From the NCBI RefSeq assembly GCF_036242395.1, contig NZ_CP108458.1, positions 6,510,001-6,574,000 of the forward strand: a DNA stretch of 64,000 nucleotides, given 5' to 3'. The notes beneath the pieces were generated by a model, which had not been told where the DNA came from, made no database searches, and was given only the letters and a program-made list of their open reading frames with translations. Both the position numbers and the translations under genes were made by a program. How positions within the stretch are numbered: the first letter of the stretch is position 1; every line of letters begins with the position of its first letter. This DNA comes from Kitasatospora sp. NBC_01266 (GTDB lineage Bacteria > Actinomycetota > Actinomycetes > Streptomycetales > Streptomycetaceae). Positions 41,413-50,778 of this stretch are shown in pieces.

Positions 41413-42771
41413 CTACCGCACCCCGATCGGCTGGGGTTCCAGGACCAGCCGGCCCTCCGCCTTGTCGTACGCGAAGAGTTCGCCGTACCGGCCCCAGTCG
41501 ATGGCGGTGTCGAGCTGGCGGCGGGCGTCCTCGTCGGAGAAGCCGCGGTGCAGCAGGTCCAGGAACAGCCCCTCGCGCAGCACGTGGTCGCCGGCCGTGG
41601 TCAGCGCCTGGACGATGGCGCGCACCAGCGGGGCGTGGGCGACGGCGTGCCGGGCGAAGAGCTGCTTGCTGGTGAGGATGTCGGCGGCGGCGAACTCCCG
41701 GCCCGCCGGGGTGAGCGCGAGGCGCGGTCCCTCGGTGCGGGCGAGGTCGAGCAGCACGGCGGCGTCCACCAGCGGCAGCAGGTCGTCGACCTCGAAGTTG
41801 AGCTCGTCGGCGAGTTCGGCCATGCCGTCCTCGCCGCCGCGCGCGGCCAGGATCTCCAGCAGGCCGGAGAGTCCGCCGGGGCTGACCTTGGGCAGCGGCG
41901 TGCTGGTGGGCGTGGTGGCGGCGGCCTGCCGGGCGACCGTGTGGTCGGTGCCCGCGCCGCGGGCGTCGGCGGCGGCCTGCTCGCGGTCCGTCAGGATGCC
42001 GTAGACGGTGTCGACCAGGTCCTCGAAGACCGGGTCGCGCCGGTCGCGGGGCCGGGGCAGGTCCACCGCGAGTTCGGCCTTGATCCGGCCGGGGTTGGAG
42101 GAGAGCACCAGGATCCGGTCGGCCAGCAGCACCGCCTCCTCGATGTTGTGGGTGACGATCAGCACGGACTTGACCGGGGCTTCCTTGCCCTCCCAGAGCC
42201 CGACCAGCTCGTTGCGCAGGTTCTCGGCGGTGAGCACGTCCAGTGCGGAGAACGGCTCGTCCATGAAGAGCGCGTCCGGCTCGACCACCAGCGCGCGGGC
42301 GAAGCCGACCCGCTGGCGCATGCCGCCGGAGAGCTCCTTGGGGTAGGCGCCCTCGAAGCCGTCCAGGCCGATCAGGTCGATCGCCTTCAGCGCCCGCTCC
42401 CGCCGCTCCGCCTCGCCGACGCCCTGGGCCTGCAGCCCGAGTTCCACGTTCTGCTGGACGGTCAGCCAGGGCAGCAGCGCGAAGCTCTGGAAGACCATCG
42501 AGACACCGGGGTTGGCGCTGTTCAGTACGGCGCCCCGGTAGCTGACGCTGCCGCCGGAGGGGGCTATCAGCCCGGCGGCGCAGCGCAGCAGGGTGGACTT
42601 GCCGGAGCCGGACTTGCCGAGCAGCGCGACGATCTCACCCTCGTGCAGGGTGAAGCTCACCGCGTCGAGCACCGGCAGCGCGTTGCCGTCGGGGCTGGTG
42701 AAGGTCTTGGTGACGTCCGTGACGGTGATGATGGCGCTGCCGGCGTCGCGGTGGTTCGTGGGGGCGGTCAT
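41413..42771 (-). CDS. NitT/TauT-type ABC transporter ATP-binding protein with AAA-associated C-terminal domain
   Basis: This 452-aa protein has an ABC ATPase (residues 15-250: Walker A GKSGSGKST, signature LSGGMRQR, Walker B LFMDEPFSALD) of the nitrate/sulfonate/taurine class. It is fused to a C-terminal domain (about 300-440) found in a subset of these ATPases and named AAA-associated C. AGGAG precedes the ATG. It lies 17 nt downstream of the fused permease gene. No substrate-binding protein is encoded next to it, so the substrate is undefined. Confidence 0.9.
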   Translation of the reverse strand: MTAPTNHRDAGSAIITVTDVTKTFTSPDGNALPVLDAVSFTLHEGEIVALLGKSGSGKSTLLRCAAGLIAPSGGSVSYRGAVLNSANPGVSMVFQSFALLPWLTVQQNVELGLQAQGVGEAERRERALKAIDLIGLDGFEGAYPKELSGGMRQRVGFARALVVEPDALFMDEPFSALDVLTAENLRNELVGLWEGKEAPVKSVLIVTHNIEEAVLLADRILVLSSNPGRIKAELAVDLPRPRDRRDPVFEDLVDTVYGILTDREQAAADARGAGTDHTVARQAAATTPTSTPLPKVSPGGLSGLLEILAARGGEDGMAELADELNFEVDDLLPLVDAAVLLDLARTEGPRLALTPAGREFAAADILTSKQLFARHAVAHAPLVRAIVQALTTAGDHVLREGLFLDLLHRGFSDEDARRQLDTAIDWGRYGELFAYDKAEGRLVLEPQPIGVR

Positions 42772-42788
42772 GGACTCCTGCCTCGGGT

Positions 42789-44525
42789 TCAGAGGGCGTA
42801 ACGGGTCTGGGCGATGCGGTAGAGGCGGCGCCAGACGAGCCGGTTGAGGGTGACCACATAGACGATCATGACGATGACGCCGATCAGGATCTTCGGATGG
42901 TCGCCGACCCGGGTCGCCTGGGCGATGTAGGAGCCCAGGCCGAAGGCGGTCAGGTGCTGGTGCCCGTAGTCGACCACCTCGGCGACGATGGAGGCGTTCC
43001 AGGCCCCGCCCGCGGCGGTGATCCCGCCGGTGACGTAGTACGGGAAGATCGCGGGGAGGATGAACGTCCGCCAGCGCAGCCAGCCCCGGACGCCGAGGTT
43101 CGCCATGGCCTCGCGCAGGTCACTGGGGACCGCCGAGGCGCCGGCTATGACGTTGAACAGGATGTACCACTGGGCGCCGAGCGCCATCAGCAGGATGCTG
43201 CCCCAGTTGAGCGTGATCCCGAGGGCGACGAAGGCGGCGATCGCGAACGGGAACAGGAAGTTCGCCGGGAAGCTGGCCAGCACCTGGACGACCGGCTGGG
43301 CGTAGCGGGTGATCCTCGGGTTCATGCCGATCCACACGCCGATCGGCACCCAGACCACGGTGGCGAGGCAGAGCAGCAGCAGGACCCGCCCGAAGGTGGC
43401 GGCGCCCTGTTCGAAGGCGTGGCCGAACTCGCCGAAGCCGACGGTGGACCGGAGGTAGTCGAAGGACTGCCAGCCGCCGTACAGCACGGCGGCGCCGACG
43501 ACCAGGGTGAACACCACGTCCCCGGCCCGCCGGCGCAGCACCGGCCGCTCCAGCGGGTGCTCGGCCAGGCCGAAGGGACGGGTCGCGCTGTCCAGGGCGC
43601 GCCCGAGCGGGCGCAGCGCACCGGCCAGCAGCCCGGGTATCGCGGAGCGGCGCAGGGTGTTGAGGACCAGGCTGCGGGGCTTCTCGGCGGACTCGGACTC
43701 CTCGACCCGGAACCGCTCGGCCCACGCCGTCATCGGCCGCCAGAAGAGGAAGTTGACGCCGACCACCATCGCCACCATGACGGCGGTGGCGATGCCGATC
43801 TCGCCCAGGTCGCCCTTGGCCGCCGCGGCCGCGGCGTAGGAGCCGATGCCCGGCAGCGCGTACTGCTGGTTCAGCACGCTGATGCTCTCGGAGGCGGCCA
43901 GGAAGAACCAGGCGCCGCCGAAGCTCATCATGCCGTTCCAGACCAGCGGGATCATGCCGCTGGGCACGTCGATCTTCCAGAACCGCTGCCACTTCGTCAG
44001 GCGCATGATCCGGGAGGCCTCGTCCAGGTCCCGGGGCTGGCTGACCAGGGAATAGTAGAAGGCGAAGGTCATGTTCCACGCCATCGCGGTGAAGATGGCG
44101 AACACCGAGGCGCACTCCAGCCCCAGCTCGGAGCCGGGGAACAGGGCGATGAACGCGGTGACGGTGATGGACAGGAACGCCAGCACCGGGACCGACTGGA
44201 GGATGTCCAGGATCGGCAGCAGCACCTTCTCCGCACGCCGCAGCCGGGCGGCGGCGCTGGAGTACACGAAGGTGAACAGCACCGAGGCGATCAGCGCCGC
44301 GAACATCCGCAGCAGCGAACGCACGGCGTAGAACGGCAGGTTCGCCGGGTCGGTGGAGACCTGCGCCGGGGCGGTGCGGGGCAGGAACGGCGCGCCCAGC
44401 GAGGGGGCGAGCCGCAGCAGTCCGTACAGCAGGCCGACGAGCGCGAGCGCCACCATGATGTCGACCGGCCGCAGCCCAGGTCGCCGTAGGACGCCGCGGG
44501 TGGGCACCCGGTCCTCTGCTGCCAC
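42789..44525 (-). CDS. ABC transporter permease, two fused NitT/TauT-type domains
   Basis: This 578-aa membrane protein has two BPD_transp_1 units joined by a charged linker (about residues 265-325). EAA-like loops are 'DEASRIMRLTKWQRFWKIDV' (first unit) and 'REAMANLGVRGWLRWRTFIL' (second unit). The start GTG (44525) has GGAGG 7 nt upstream; the longer frame to 44573 lacks a site. It forms an operon with the ATPase. Such double permeases occur in actinobacterial transport systems of uncertain specificity. Confidence 0.88.
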   Translation of the reverse strand: MAAEDRVPTRGVLRRPGLRPVDIMVALALVGLLYGLLRLAPSLGAPFLPRTAPAQVSTDPANLPFYAVRSLLRMFAALIASVLFTFVYSSAAARLRRAEKVLLPILDILQSVPVLAFLSITVTAFIALFPGSELGLECASVFAIFTAMAWNMTFAFYYSLVSQPRDLDEASRIMRLTKWQRFWKIDVPSGMIPLVWNGMMSFGGAWFFLAASESISVLNQQYALPGIGSYAAAAAAKGDLGEIGIATAVMVAMVVGVNFLFWRPMTAWAERFRVEESESAEKPRSLVLNTLRRSAIPGLLAGALRPLGRALDSATRPFGLAEHPLERPVLRRRAGDVVFTLVVGAAVLYGGWQSFDYLRSTVGFGEFGHAFEQGAATFGRVLLLLCLATVVWVPIGVWIGMNPRITRYAQPVVQVLASFPANFLFPFAIAAFVALGITLNWGSILLMALGAQWYILFNVIAGASAVPSDLREAMANLGVRGWLRWRTFILPAIFPYYVTGGITAAGGAWNASIVAEVVDYGHQHLTAFGLGSYIAQATRVGDHPKILIGVIVMIVYVVTLNRLVWRRLYRIAQTRYAL

Positions 44526-44738
44526 TGCCACGCCTCCGCAGACAGGCCGTAGCGACGCGGGCGAGGTGACCACGCCGACGAGCCGACTACGGCAGGGGGT
44601 TGATCATCACGGCGCCGATGCCACCGAAGCCATACTGGTGAGCGGACGGGGAACGCCCGTGCTATCCGTCTCCAGCAGGGCTTTTAACGCCTTCTGTACG
44701 GGAAAGTGGCACGCACCACGCCGCCTCCGGGCGCTCGT

Positions 44739-45278
44739 TCAGTGGGTCGGCGCCGGTTCGGTCGGCAGCTGCCAGGCGCGGTGGCGCCCGAAGGCCTCCC
44801 ACTCGCGCTGGAGTTCGGGCTTCGGCACCACGAGCACCGGGCAGCCGGCGTGCCTGACGCAGTGCCGGGTCGCCGAGCGCCGCAGGGCCCGGCGCAGCGG
44901 GCCGCCGGAGCCGGCGCCGACCACCAGGAGGTCGTCGGCGCGCCCCGCCGCGTGCACCAGCACCTCACCGGCGCGGCCGCGCGAGACCTGGCCGTGCAGC
45001 CGCACGCCCGGCACACCCGCGCCCAGCGCCCCGGCGACCGCCTCGCGCAGCCGGGCCACCGCCTCCTCGCGCCTGGCCGCGAGCAGCGGCGGGCGGGGCG
45101 GGCGGCGGTAGGCGTACTCGGCGCCCAGCGGATCCCAGGCGAGCACGGCCAGCACCTCGGCGCCGGTCCGCCGCGCCTGGGCCACCGCGTGGTGCAGGGC
45201 CGCGATGCTGCCCAGCGAGCCGCTCACCCCGACCACGATCCGGTGCTGTCGCGACGCGTCCGATTCGCCCTGGTGCAT
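44739..45278 (-). CDS. Universal stress protein (UspA family)
   Basis: This 179-aa protein has the Usp fold markers: IVVGVSGSLGSIAALHHAVA at the N-terminus and the ATP-binding G-2X-G-9X-G(S/T) segment GAGSGGPLRRALRRSAT followed by AGCPVLVVPKP. One Usp domain is present with a short C-terminal extension. It is probably ATP-binding and stress-responsive; it stands alone between the ABC importer and a repeat-containing gap. Confidence 0.88.
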   Translation of the reverse strand: MHQGESDASRQHRIVVGVSGSLGSIAALHHAVAQARRTGAEVLAVLAWDPLGAEYAYRRPPRPPLLAARREEAVARLREAVAGALGAGVPGVRLHGQVSRGRAGEVLVHAAGRADDLLVVGAGSGGPLRRALRRSATRHCVRHAGCPVLVVPKPELQREWEAFGRHRAWQLPTEPAPTH

Positions 45279-45414
45279 GCCCGCCCGTTCTCGTTCGTCC
45301 GACTGCCCACAGCCTTACCCGATATGCGGCGCGCTGGAGCGCGTGTTGACACGCTTCTGACGGACCGGGCGGTGTTTGCGGCACCGGCGGGCGGCGGGCG
45401 GCGGGCGGTTTCGG

Positions 45415-45487
45415 GGTGGCGGAGTCGGGGTGGCGGGTTCGGGGGTGGCGGAGTCGGGGTGGCGGGTTCGGGGGTGGCGGAGTCGGG
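45415..45487. repeat. 29-bp G-rich tandem repeat (2.5 copies)
   Basis: The unit beginning GGTGGCGGAGTCGGGGTGGC and ending GGGTTCGGG starts at 45415, 45444 and 45473 (third copy partial), giving an exact 29-nt period. It lies just downstream of the minus-strand gene at 45496. The G-runs could form quadruplex structures or serve in place of a terminator. Confidence 0.85.
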
Positions 45488-45495
45488 CCGAGGAG

Positions 45496-46410
45496 TCACG
45501 GCGAACGGTCGGTGACGTCGAACCGCAACTGGAAGTTGCCCTGCGGGTCCCGCTTGATGGCGCCTCCCGCGATCCGGAACTTCCTGTCGTCGGGAAGCTT
45601 CTTGATCTCGTTGAAGGTGGTGACGATGTTCTTCGTGGACTTGCCGTTGACGGTGGCGAGAACCTTGCCGTACGTCTCGTCGTTCGCCGCGAAAGCCACG
45701 CTGTCGGCTCCTTCGGGCACCAGCTCGCCGAGCGCCTTCTTGGCTTCGGGGCCGGAGATGTTCTGCCGGAAGATGCTGTCCGGGAGCCGGTCCGGCACGT
45801 CCTCGACCTTCGTCGGGACCTTGAGCATCGCCGTCTTGAAGTCCTTCGCGTTGAACATCGCCACGGCCCGGGACCACTGGTGGATGAAGGCCTCGCTCGC
45901 CGTGTACTCCTCCCCGGAGTTGCGGTAGTTCTCCATCATGACCGCCAGTGAGCCCTGCTCGTCGCGGCCGTAGAGGTTCTCGAAGCGTCCGCCGGACACC
46001 GGCGGCTTGCCCTGCGGATCCTCGGAGTCGACTTTGTAGTTGGCGCTCTGCTCCTCCAGGTCGACCAGCTGCTCGGGAATGGCCCGCCCGAACGCGCTGA
46101 GCGCCGGTGACCTCTTCGCCTTGGTGGCGGTGCGTTCGCCGTCGTCCGCCATGGCCTTGAGGTAGGTCTCCAGCCGTTCGTCCGCGGGTCGCAGCGCGCG
46201 CTGGACGGAGACGCCGCGGGCGGGCTGGCTGCGGGCGGGCCGGTCGCGGGTGAGCGCGGCGGTGACGGCGGCGTTGCCGATGGCGCGCTGGAGGGCCAGC
46301 AGGCCGGTGGCCGCAGTCGCCGCAGTCGCCGCAGTCGGCGTAGGGGAGCGCGGGGCGCTGCGCCGGTCGCCCGGGCGGGCGTGGTCCGGGTGTTCGTGGT
46401 GGGCGCGCAT
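45496..46410 (-). CDS. Unknown protein with LQRxxGNAAV N-terminal motif
   Basis: This 304-aa protein starts at the ATG MRAHHEHPDHA with AGGGAG upstream. A disordered, Ala/Thr-rich N-terminus carries LLALQRAIGNAAVTAALTRD (about residues 37-56), a motif I associate with actinobacterial proteins near contractile-injection or toxin loci (often with DUF4157). The remaining 220 residues form an alpha/beta domain with 'GRFENLYGRDEQGSLAVMME' and a strand-rich end; no catalytic motif was recognised. No injection-system genes are in the window. It is divergent from pls. Confidence 0.6.
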   Translation of the reverse strand: MRAHHEHPDHARPGDRRSAPRSPTPTAATAATAATGLLALQRAIGNAAVTAALTRDRPARSQPARGVSVQRALRPADERLETYLKAMADDGERTATKAKRSPALSAFGRAIPEQLVDLEEQSANYKVDSEDPQGKPPVSGGRFENLYGRDEQGSLAVMMENYRNSGEEYTASEAFIHQWSRAVAMFNAKDFKTAMLKVPTKVEDVPDRLPDSIFRQNISGPEAKKALGELVPEGADSVAFAANDETYGKVLATVNGKSTKNIVTTFNEIKKLPDDRKFRIAGGAIKRDPQGNFQLRFDVTDRSP

Positions 46411-46698
46411 GGGCCGGGAATCTCCCTGGAGATGGCTGGACGTCAGCTCAAGAGTTGGTGCCCGGACGAACGATGACGAGGGGCGTGAGGGCAGAGGAAA
46501 GGGCAGGGGGTGGGCCCATCCGCGTGCGTCAAGGAGGCGCCGCCGGGGCAGATCTGGCTGCCCCTTCGGGCAAGTCCGCAGCCCGGGGGCAGTGCGGGCG
46601 GCTGTGAGCGAGTGCACAGAGTCACAAGAATCCCACAAGAAGTCTTCCTAGCCTGCGCCGCGACGAATGCACACGGCACTGCAGGGAGACAAGGACCC

Positions 46699-49600
46699 AT
46701 GCTCAGCGGAGTCATGCCTGGCCTGGGTGGGTGGCCGGTGGCAGCCGCCGCACCGGCCCGCACCCTGATCGACGTTCTCGGCGCCTCCGCCGGGGCCTTC
46801 CCGGACGCGCCGGCCCTGGACACCGGCTCGGTCGTGCTGGACTACCGCACGCTGGTCCGCGAGGTGGACACACTGGCCGGTCGCCTGGCGGCGTTGGGCA
46901 TAGGCACCGGTGACCGGGTGGGCGTGCGCGTCCCGTCCGGCACCGCCGATCTCTACCTGGCGATCCTGGGCGTACTGCGGGTGGGTGCGGCCTATGTGCC
47001 GGTGGACGCCGACGACCCGGACGAGCGGGCCGAGATGATCTGGGTCGACGCCGGGGTCTGCGCCGTGATCGGCGCGGGCTGCGCCGTCACGCCGAGCCTG
47101 ACCGGCCACCCCGGCGGGCGCCCGCACGCTCCGACGCCGCAGGACGAGGCCTGGGTCATCTTCACCTCGGGCACCACCGGCCGCCCCAAGGGCGTGGCGG
47201 TCAGCCACCGTTCGGCCGCCGCCTTCGTGGACGCCGAGGCCAGGCTCTTCCTTCAGGACCGACCGCTGGGTCCGGGCGACCGGGTGCTGGCCGGCCTCTC
47301 GGTGGCCTTCGACGCCTCCTGCGAGGAGATGTGGCTGGCCTGGCGGAACGCCGCCTGCCTGGTCCCCGCCCCGCGCTCGCTGGTGCGGGCCGGCACCGAC
47401 CTGGGCCCCTGGCTGGTCGAGCGCGGGATCACCGTGGTCTCCACCGTCCCCACGCTGGCCGCGCTCTGGCCGGCCGAGTGCCTGGCGCGGGTCCGGCTGC
47501 TGATCGTCGGCGGCGAGGCCTGCCCGCCCGAGCTGGTCGAGCGACTGGCCGGCCCGCACCGCGAGTTCTGGAACACCTACGGCCCCACCGAGGCCACGGT
47601 GGTGGCCTGCGCCGCGCTGCTCACCCCCGGGCAGCCGGTGCGGATCGGCCTGCCGCTGGACGGCTGGGAGCTCGCCGTCGTCGACCGCGAGGGCCGGCCG
47701 GTCGACTGGTACGAGACCGGTGAGCTGCTGATCGGCGGCGTCGGCACCGCCCGCTACCTGGATCCGGCCAAGGACGCCGAGAAGTTCACCAGCAGCCCGC
47801 ACCTGCGCAGCCCCCGGGTCTACCGCAGCGGCGACCTGGTCCGGCTCGAGCCCGAGGGCCTGATCTTCGTCGGGCGCGCCGACGAGCAGGTGAAGCTGGC
47901 GGGCCGGCGGATCGAACTCGGCGAGGTGGACGCCGCCCTGCAGGCGCTGCCTGGGGTGCGGGCCGCCGCCGCGGCCGTCCGGGACACCCCCGCCGGTGGC
48001 CAACTGCTGGTCGGCTACCTGGTCCTGGACCACCCGGGGCAGGAGTTCGACACCGCCGCCGCCCGCACCCGGCTGCTGGAGCGGCTGCCGCAGTCGCTGG
48101 TGCCGGTGCTGGGACTGGTGGACGAGCTGCCCACCAAGACCTCCGGCAAGGTCGACCGGGCAGCCCTGCCCTGGCCGCTGGCCACCGCCGGACCCGAGCA
48201 GAGCGCCGGCCCCCGGCCCACCGGCACCGCCGGCTGGCTGGCCGACCAGTGGCAGGCCCTGCTCGGCCAACCGGCCGGTGCCGACAGCGACTTCTTCGCG
48301 CTGGGCGGCACCAGCCTGGTCGCGGCCAAGCTGGTCACGCTGCTGCGCACCCACTACCCGGCGATCTCGGTCGCCGACGTGTACGCGCATCCGGGCCTGG
48401 GCGCGATGGCCCGCCGGCTGGACGAGTTGGGCGGGCCGCCCAGTGAGCAGCGCCTGGTGCGGCCCACGCCGCGCCGGGCCGGGGTGCTCCAACTGCTCGT
48501 CCTGGTCGTGCTGTACGCCGTCACCGGGCTGCGCTGGCTGCTCGGGCTGGCCGTGCTCGACGACCTGACCGGCCTGGCCGGCCCGGTGCTGCCGTGGACC
48601 CCGTACACCCCGTGGTGGCTGCTCGGCGCCGGCTGGCTGCTGCTGTCCAGCGCCGTGGGCCGGCTGGTGATCGGCGTCACGGCGTCCCGGGTGCTCACCG
48701 CGGGCGTCCGGCCCGGCAGTTACCCCCGGGGCGGCTCGGTCCACCTGCGGATCTGGGTGGCCGAACGGGTGGTGGGGGCGTTCAACCTCGCGGGGCTGAC
48801 GGGCACGCCGTGGGCCGGTTACTACGCGCGGGCGCTGGGCTGCCGGGTCGGCAGCAGCGTCGACCTGCACACCCTGCCGCCGGTGACCGGCCTGGCCCGG
48901 TTCGGGACCGGCTGCTCAGTGGAGTCCGGGGTGGATGTCGCGGGCTGGTGGCTGGACGGCGACGTGCTGCACGTGGGTGCCGTCGAGGTTGGCGCCGGGG
49001 CCCGGGTCGGCACCCGGGCCACCCTGATGCCCGGCGCCCGGGTCGGCGCCGGGGCGGAGGTCGCGCCCGGTGCCTGCGTGCTGGGCGAGGTTCCGGACCG
49101 GCAGCGGTGGCACGGCTCGCCGGCCCGCCCGATGGCCGGGGCCGAAGCCGCCGGAGCCGACTGGCCGCTGCCCGTGCGGCAGCACTCCCGCTGGTGGCAA
49201 CTGGCCTACGGCGTGGCGCTGAACGGCCTGGGCCTGCTGCCGCTGCTCGCCGCGCTGCCCTCGCTCGCGGTGGTCTACGGGCTGCTCGACCACGACCGCA
49301 CGCTGGGCTCGGCGCTGGACCGACTGCTGCTCACCACACCGCTGCTGGTGGCGCTCTCGATGAGCTGCTACGCGGTCCTGCTGATCCTGCTGGTCCGGCT
49401 GTTCAGTTGGCCGATCCGCCCCGGCCACCACCTGGTGTACGGCCGGGTGGGCCTGTGCGTCTGGGTCGTCACCCGGCTGATGGAGACCGCGCGCGGCTCG
49501 CTCTTCCCGTTCTACGCCAGCCTGTTCACGCCGGTGTGGCTGCGGCTGCTCGGGGCCCGGATCGGCCGCCGGGTGGAGGCCTCCACCGTGGTCGCGCTGC

Positions 49601-50658
49601 CCAGCATGATGCGGGTCGGCGACGGCGCCTTCCTCGCCGACGACACCCTGGTGGCGCCGTTCGAGGCGCGCGGGGGCTGGCTGCGGATCGGGCCCTCGCG
49701 GGTCGGGCGGCGGGCCTTCCTCGGCAACTCCGGCATCGTCGGCCCCGGCCGCGACCTGCCGGACAACGCGCTGGTCGGAGTGCTCGCGGACGCTCCGCCG
49801 CACGCCGAGCCGGGCTCCTCGTGGCTGGGCCGGCCCGGTATCGCGCTGCCCCGGGTGGCGCAGAGCGGCGACCCGAGCCGCACCTACGACCCGCTGCGCC
49901 GGCTGGTGCTGGCCCGGGCCGCCGTCGAGCTCTGCCGGTTCCTGCCGGTGGTCTGCGCCGCACTCCTCGGCGACCTGGTCTTCGGCATGCTGCAACTCGC
50001 CCTGGACGACGACGGCCTGGCGACCGCGGCGGCGTTCGGCGGGCTGGTCCTGATCGGCGCCGGCATCGTCGCCTGCCTGACCACCACGGTGGCGAAGTGG
50101 ACGCTGGTCGGCCGCTTCCGGACGGCCGAACACCCGCTCTGGTCGAGCTTCGTGTGGCGCAACGAGCTGTACGACACCTTCGTCGAGCAACTCGCGATGC
50201 CCTGGCTCGGCCAGTCGCTGATCGGCACCCCGTTCCTCAACCTCTGGTTGCGCAGCCTCGGTGCCCGGATCGGGCGCGGCGTGTGGTGCGAGACCCACTG
50301 GCTGCCGGAGACCGACCTGGTCGACCTCGCGGACGGGGTGAGCGTCAACCGCGGCTGCGTGGTGCAGACCCACCTCTTCCACGACCGCGTGATGCGGCTG
50401 GACACCGTGCGGGTCGGTGCCGGTGGCACCCTGGGCCCGCACTCCATCGCGCTGCCCGGCTCGGTGGTCGGCCCGGGCGCCTCGGTGGGGGCGGCCTCGC
50501 TGGTGATGCGCGGCGAGGAACTGCCCGCCGGCACCCGCTGGCTGGGCAACCCGGTCGCCGCCTGGCCCGCCGAGACCCCGGCCGGCGACCGGCCGGCCCG
50601 CCCGCACGGCCGGGCCCGCCACCGCGCCGGGCGAAGCGCTGCCCGCGTCGGGTCCTGA
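46699..50658 (+). CDS. pls: Pls/PosA-family single-module NRPS, probable epsilon-poly-L-lysine synthetase
   Basis: The protein is 1319 aa, the same length as Streptomyces albulus Pls as I recall it. It has an adenylation domain (about residues 30-500, TSGTTGRPKG, NTYGPTEATV), a thiolation domain (LGGTSL, Ser about 539), then a membrane-embedded region with about six helices interleaved with three tandem soluble domains rich in hexapeptide-like turns (residues 590-1300). There is no condensation HHxxxDG or thioesterase. The A-domain code read by eye is DAESIGTVVK, close to known lysine codes (DAESIG...). Pls polymerises L-Lys through epsilon-amino bonds at the membrane and sets chain length itself. 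Start at ATG with GGGAG 10 nt upstream. Confidence 0.88.
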   Translation: MLSGVMPGLGGWPVAAAAPARTLIDVLGASAGAFPDAPALDTGSVVLDYRTLVREVDTLAGRLAALGIGTGDRVGVRVPSGTADLYLAILGVLRVGAAYVPVDADDPDERAEMIWVDAGVCAVIGAGCAVTPSLTGHPGGRPHAPTPQDEAWVIFTSGTTGRPKGVAVSHRSAAAFVDAEARLFLQDRPLGPGDRVLAGLSVAFDASCEEMWLAWRNAACLVPAPRSLVRAGTDLGPWLVERGITVVSTVPTLAALWPAECLARVRLLIVGGEACPPELVERLAGPHREFWNTYGPTEATVVACAALLTPGQPVRIGLPLDGWELAVVDREGRPVDWYETGELLIGGVGTARYLDPAKDAEKFTSSPHLRSPRVYRSGDLVRLEPEGLIFVGRADEQVKLAGRRIELGEVDAALQALPGVRAAAAAVRDTPAGGQLLVGYLVLDHPGQEFDTAAARTRLLERLPQSLVPVLGLVDELPTKTSGKVDRAALPWPLATAGPEQSAGPRPTGTAGWLADQWQALLGQPAGADSDFFALGGTSLVAAKLVTLLRTHYPAISVADVYAHPGLGAMARRLDELGGPPSEQRLVRPTPRRAGVLQLLVLVVLYAVTGLRWLLGLAVLDDLTGLAGPVLPWTPYTPWWLLGAGWLLLSSAVGRLVIGVTASRVLTAGVRPGSYPRGGSVHLRIWVAERVVGAFNLAGLTGTPWAGYYARALGCRVGSSVDLHTLPPVTGLARFGTGCSVESGVDVAGWWLDGDVLHVGAVEVGAGARVGTRATLMPGARVGAGAEVAPGACVLGEVPDRQRWHGSPARPMAGAEAAGADWPLPVRQHSRWWQLAYGVALNGLGLLPLLAALPSLAVVYGLLDHDRTLGSALDRLLLTTPLLVALSMSCYAVLLILLVRLFSWPIRPGHHLVYGRVGLCVWVVTRLMETARGSLFPFYASLFTPVWLRLLGARIGRRVEASTVVALPSMMRVGDGAFLADDTLVAPFEARGGWLRIGPSRVGRRAFLGNSGIVGPGRDLPDNALVGVLADAPPHAEPGSSWLGRPGIALPRVAQSGDPSRTYDPLRRLVLARAAVELCRFLPVVCAALLGDLVFGMLQLALDDDGLATAAAFGGLVLIGAGIVACLTTTVAKWTLVGRFRTAEHPLWSSFVWRNELYDTFVEQLAMPWLGQSLIGTPFLNLWLRSLGARIGRGVWCETHWLPETDLVDLADGVSVNRGCVVQTHLFHDRVMRLDTVRVGAGGTLGPHSIALPGSVVGPGASVGAASLVMRGEELPAGTRWLGNPVAAWPAETPAGDRPARPHGRARHRAGRSAARVGS

Positions 50659-50778
50659 GGACGGTCGCGCCTGCCTGGACCCGGCCGATTCGGGTGGCGG
50701 TGCATAACTGCCCGGACTTCGAGGAATGATCACAGCGGCATCGATGCCATGATCATGACGAGCAACCGGGGGGTCCGG

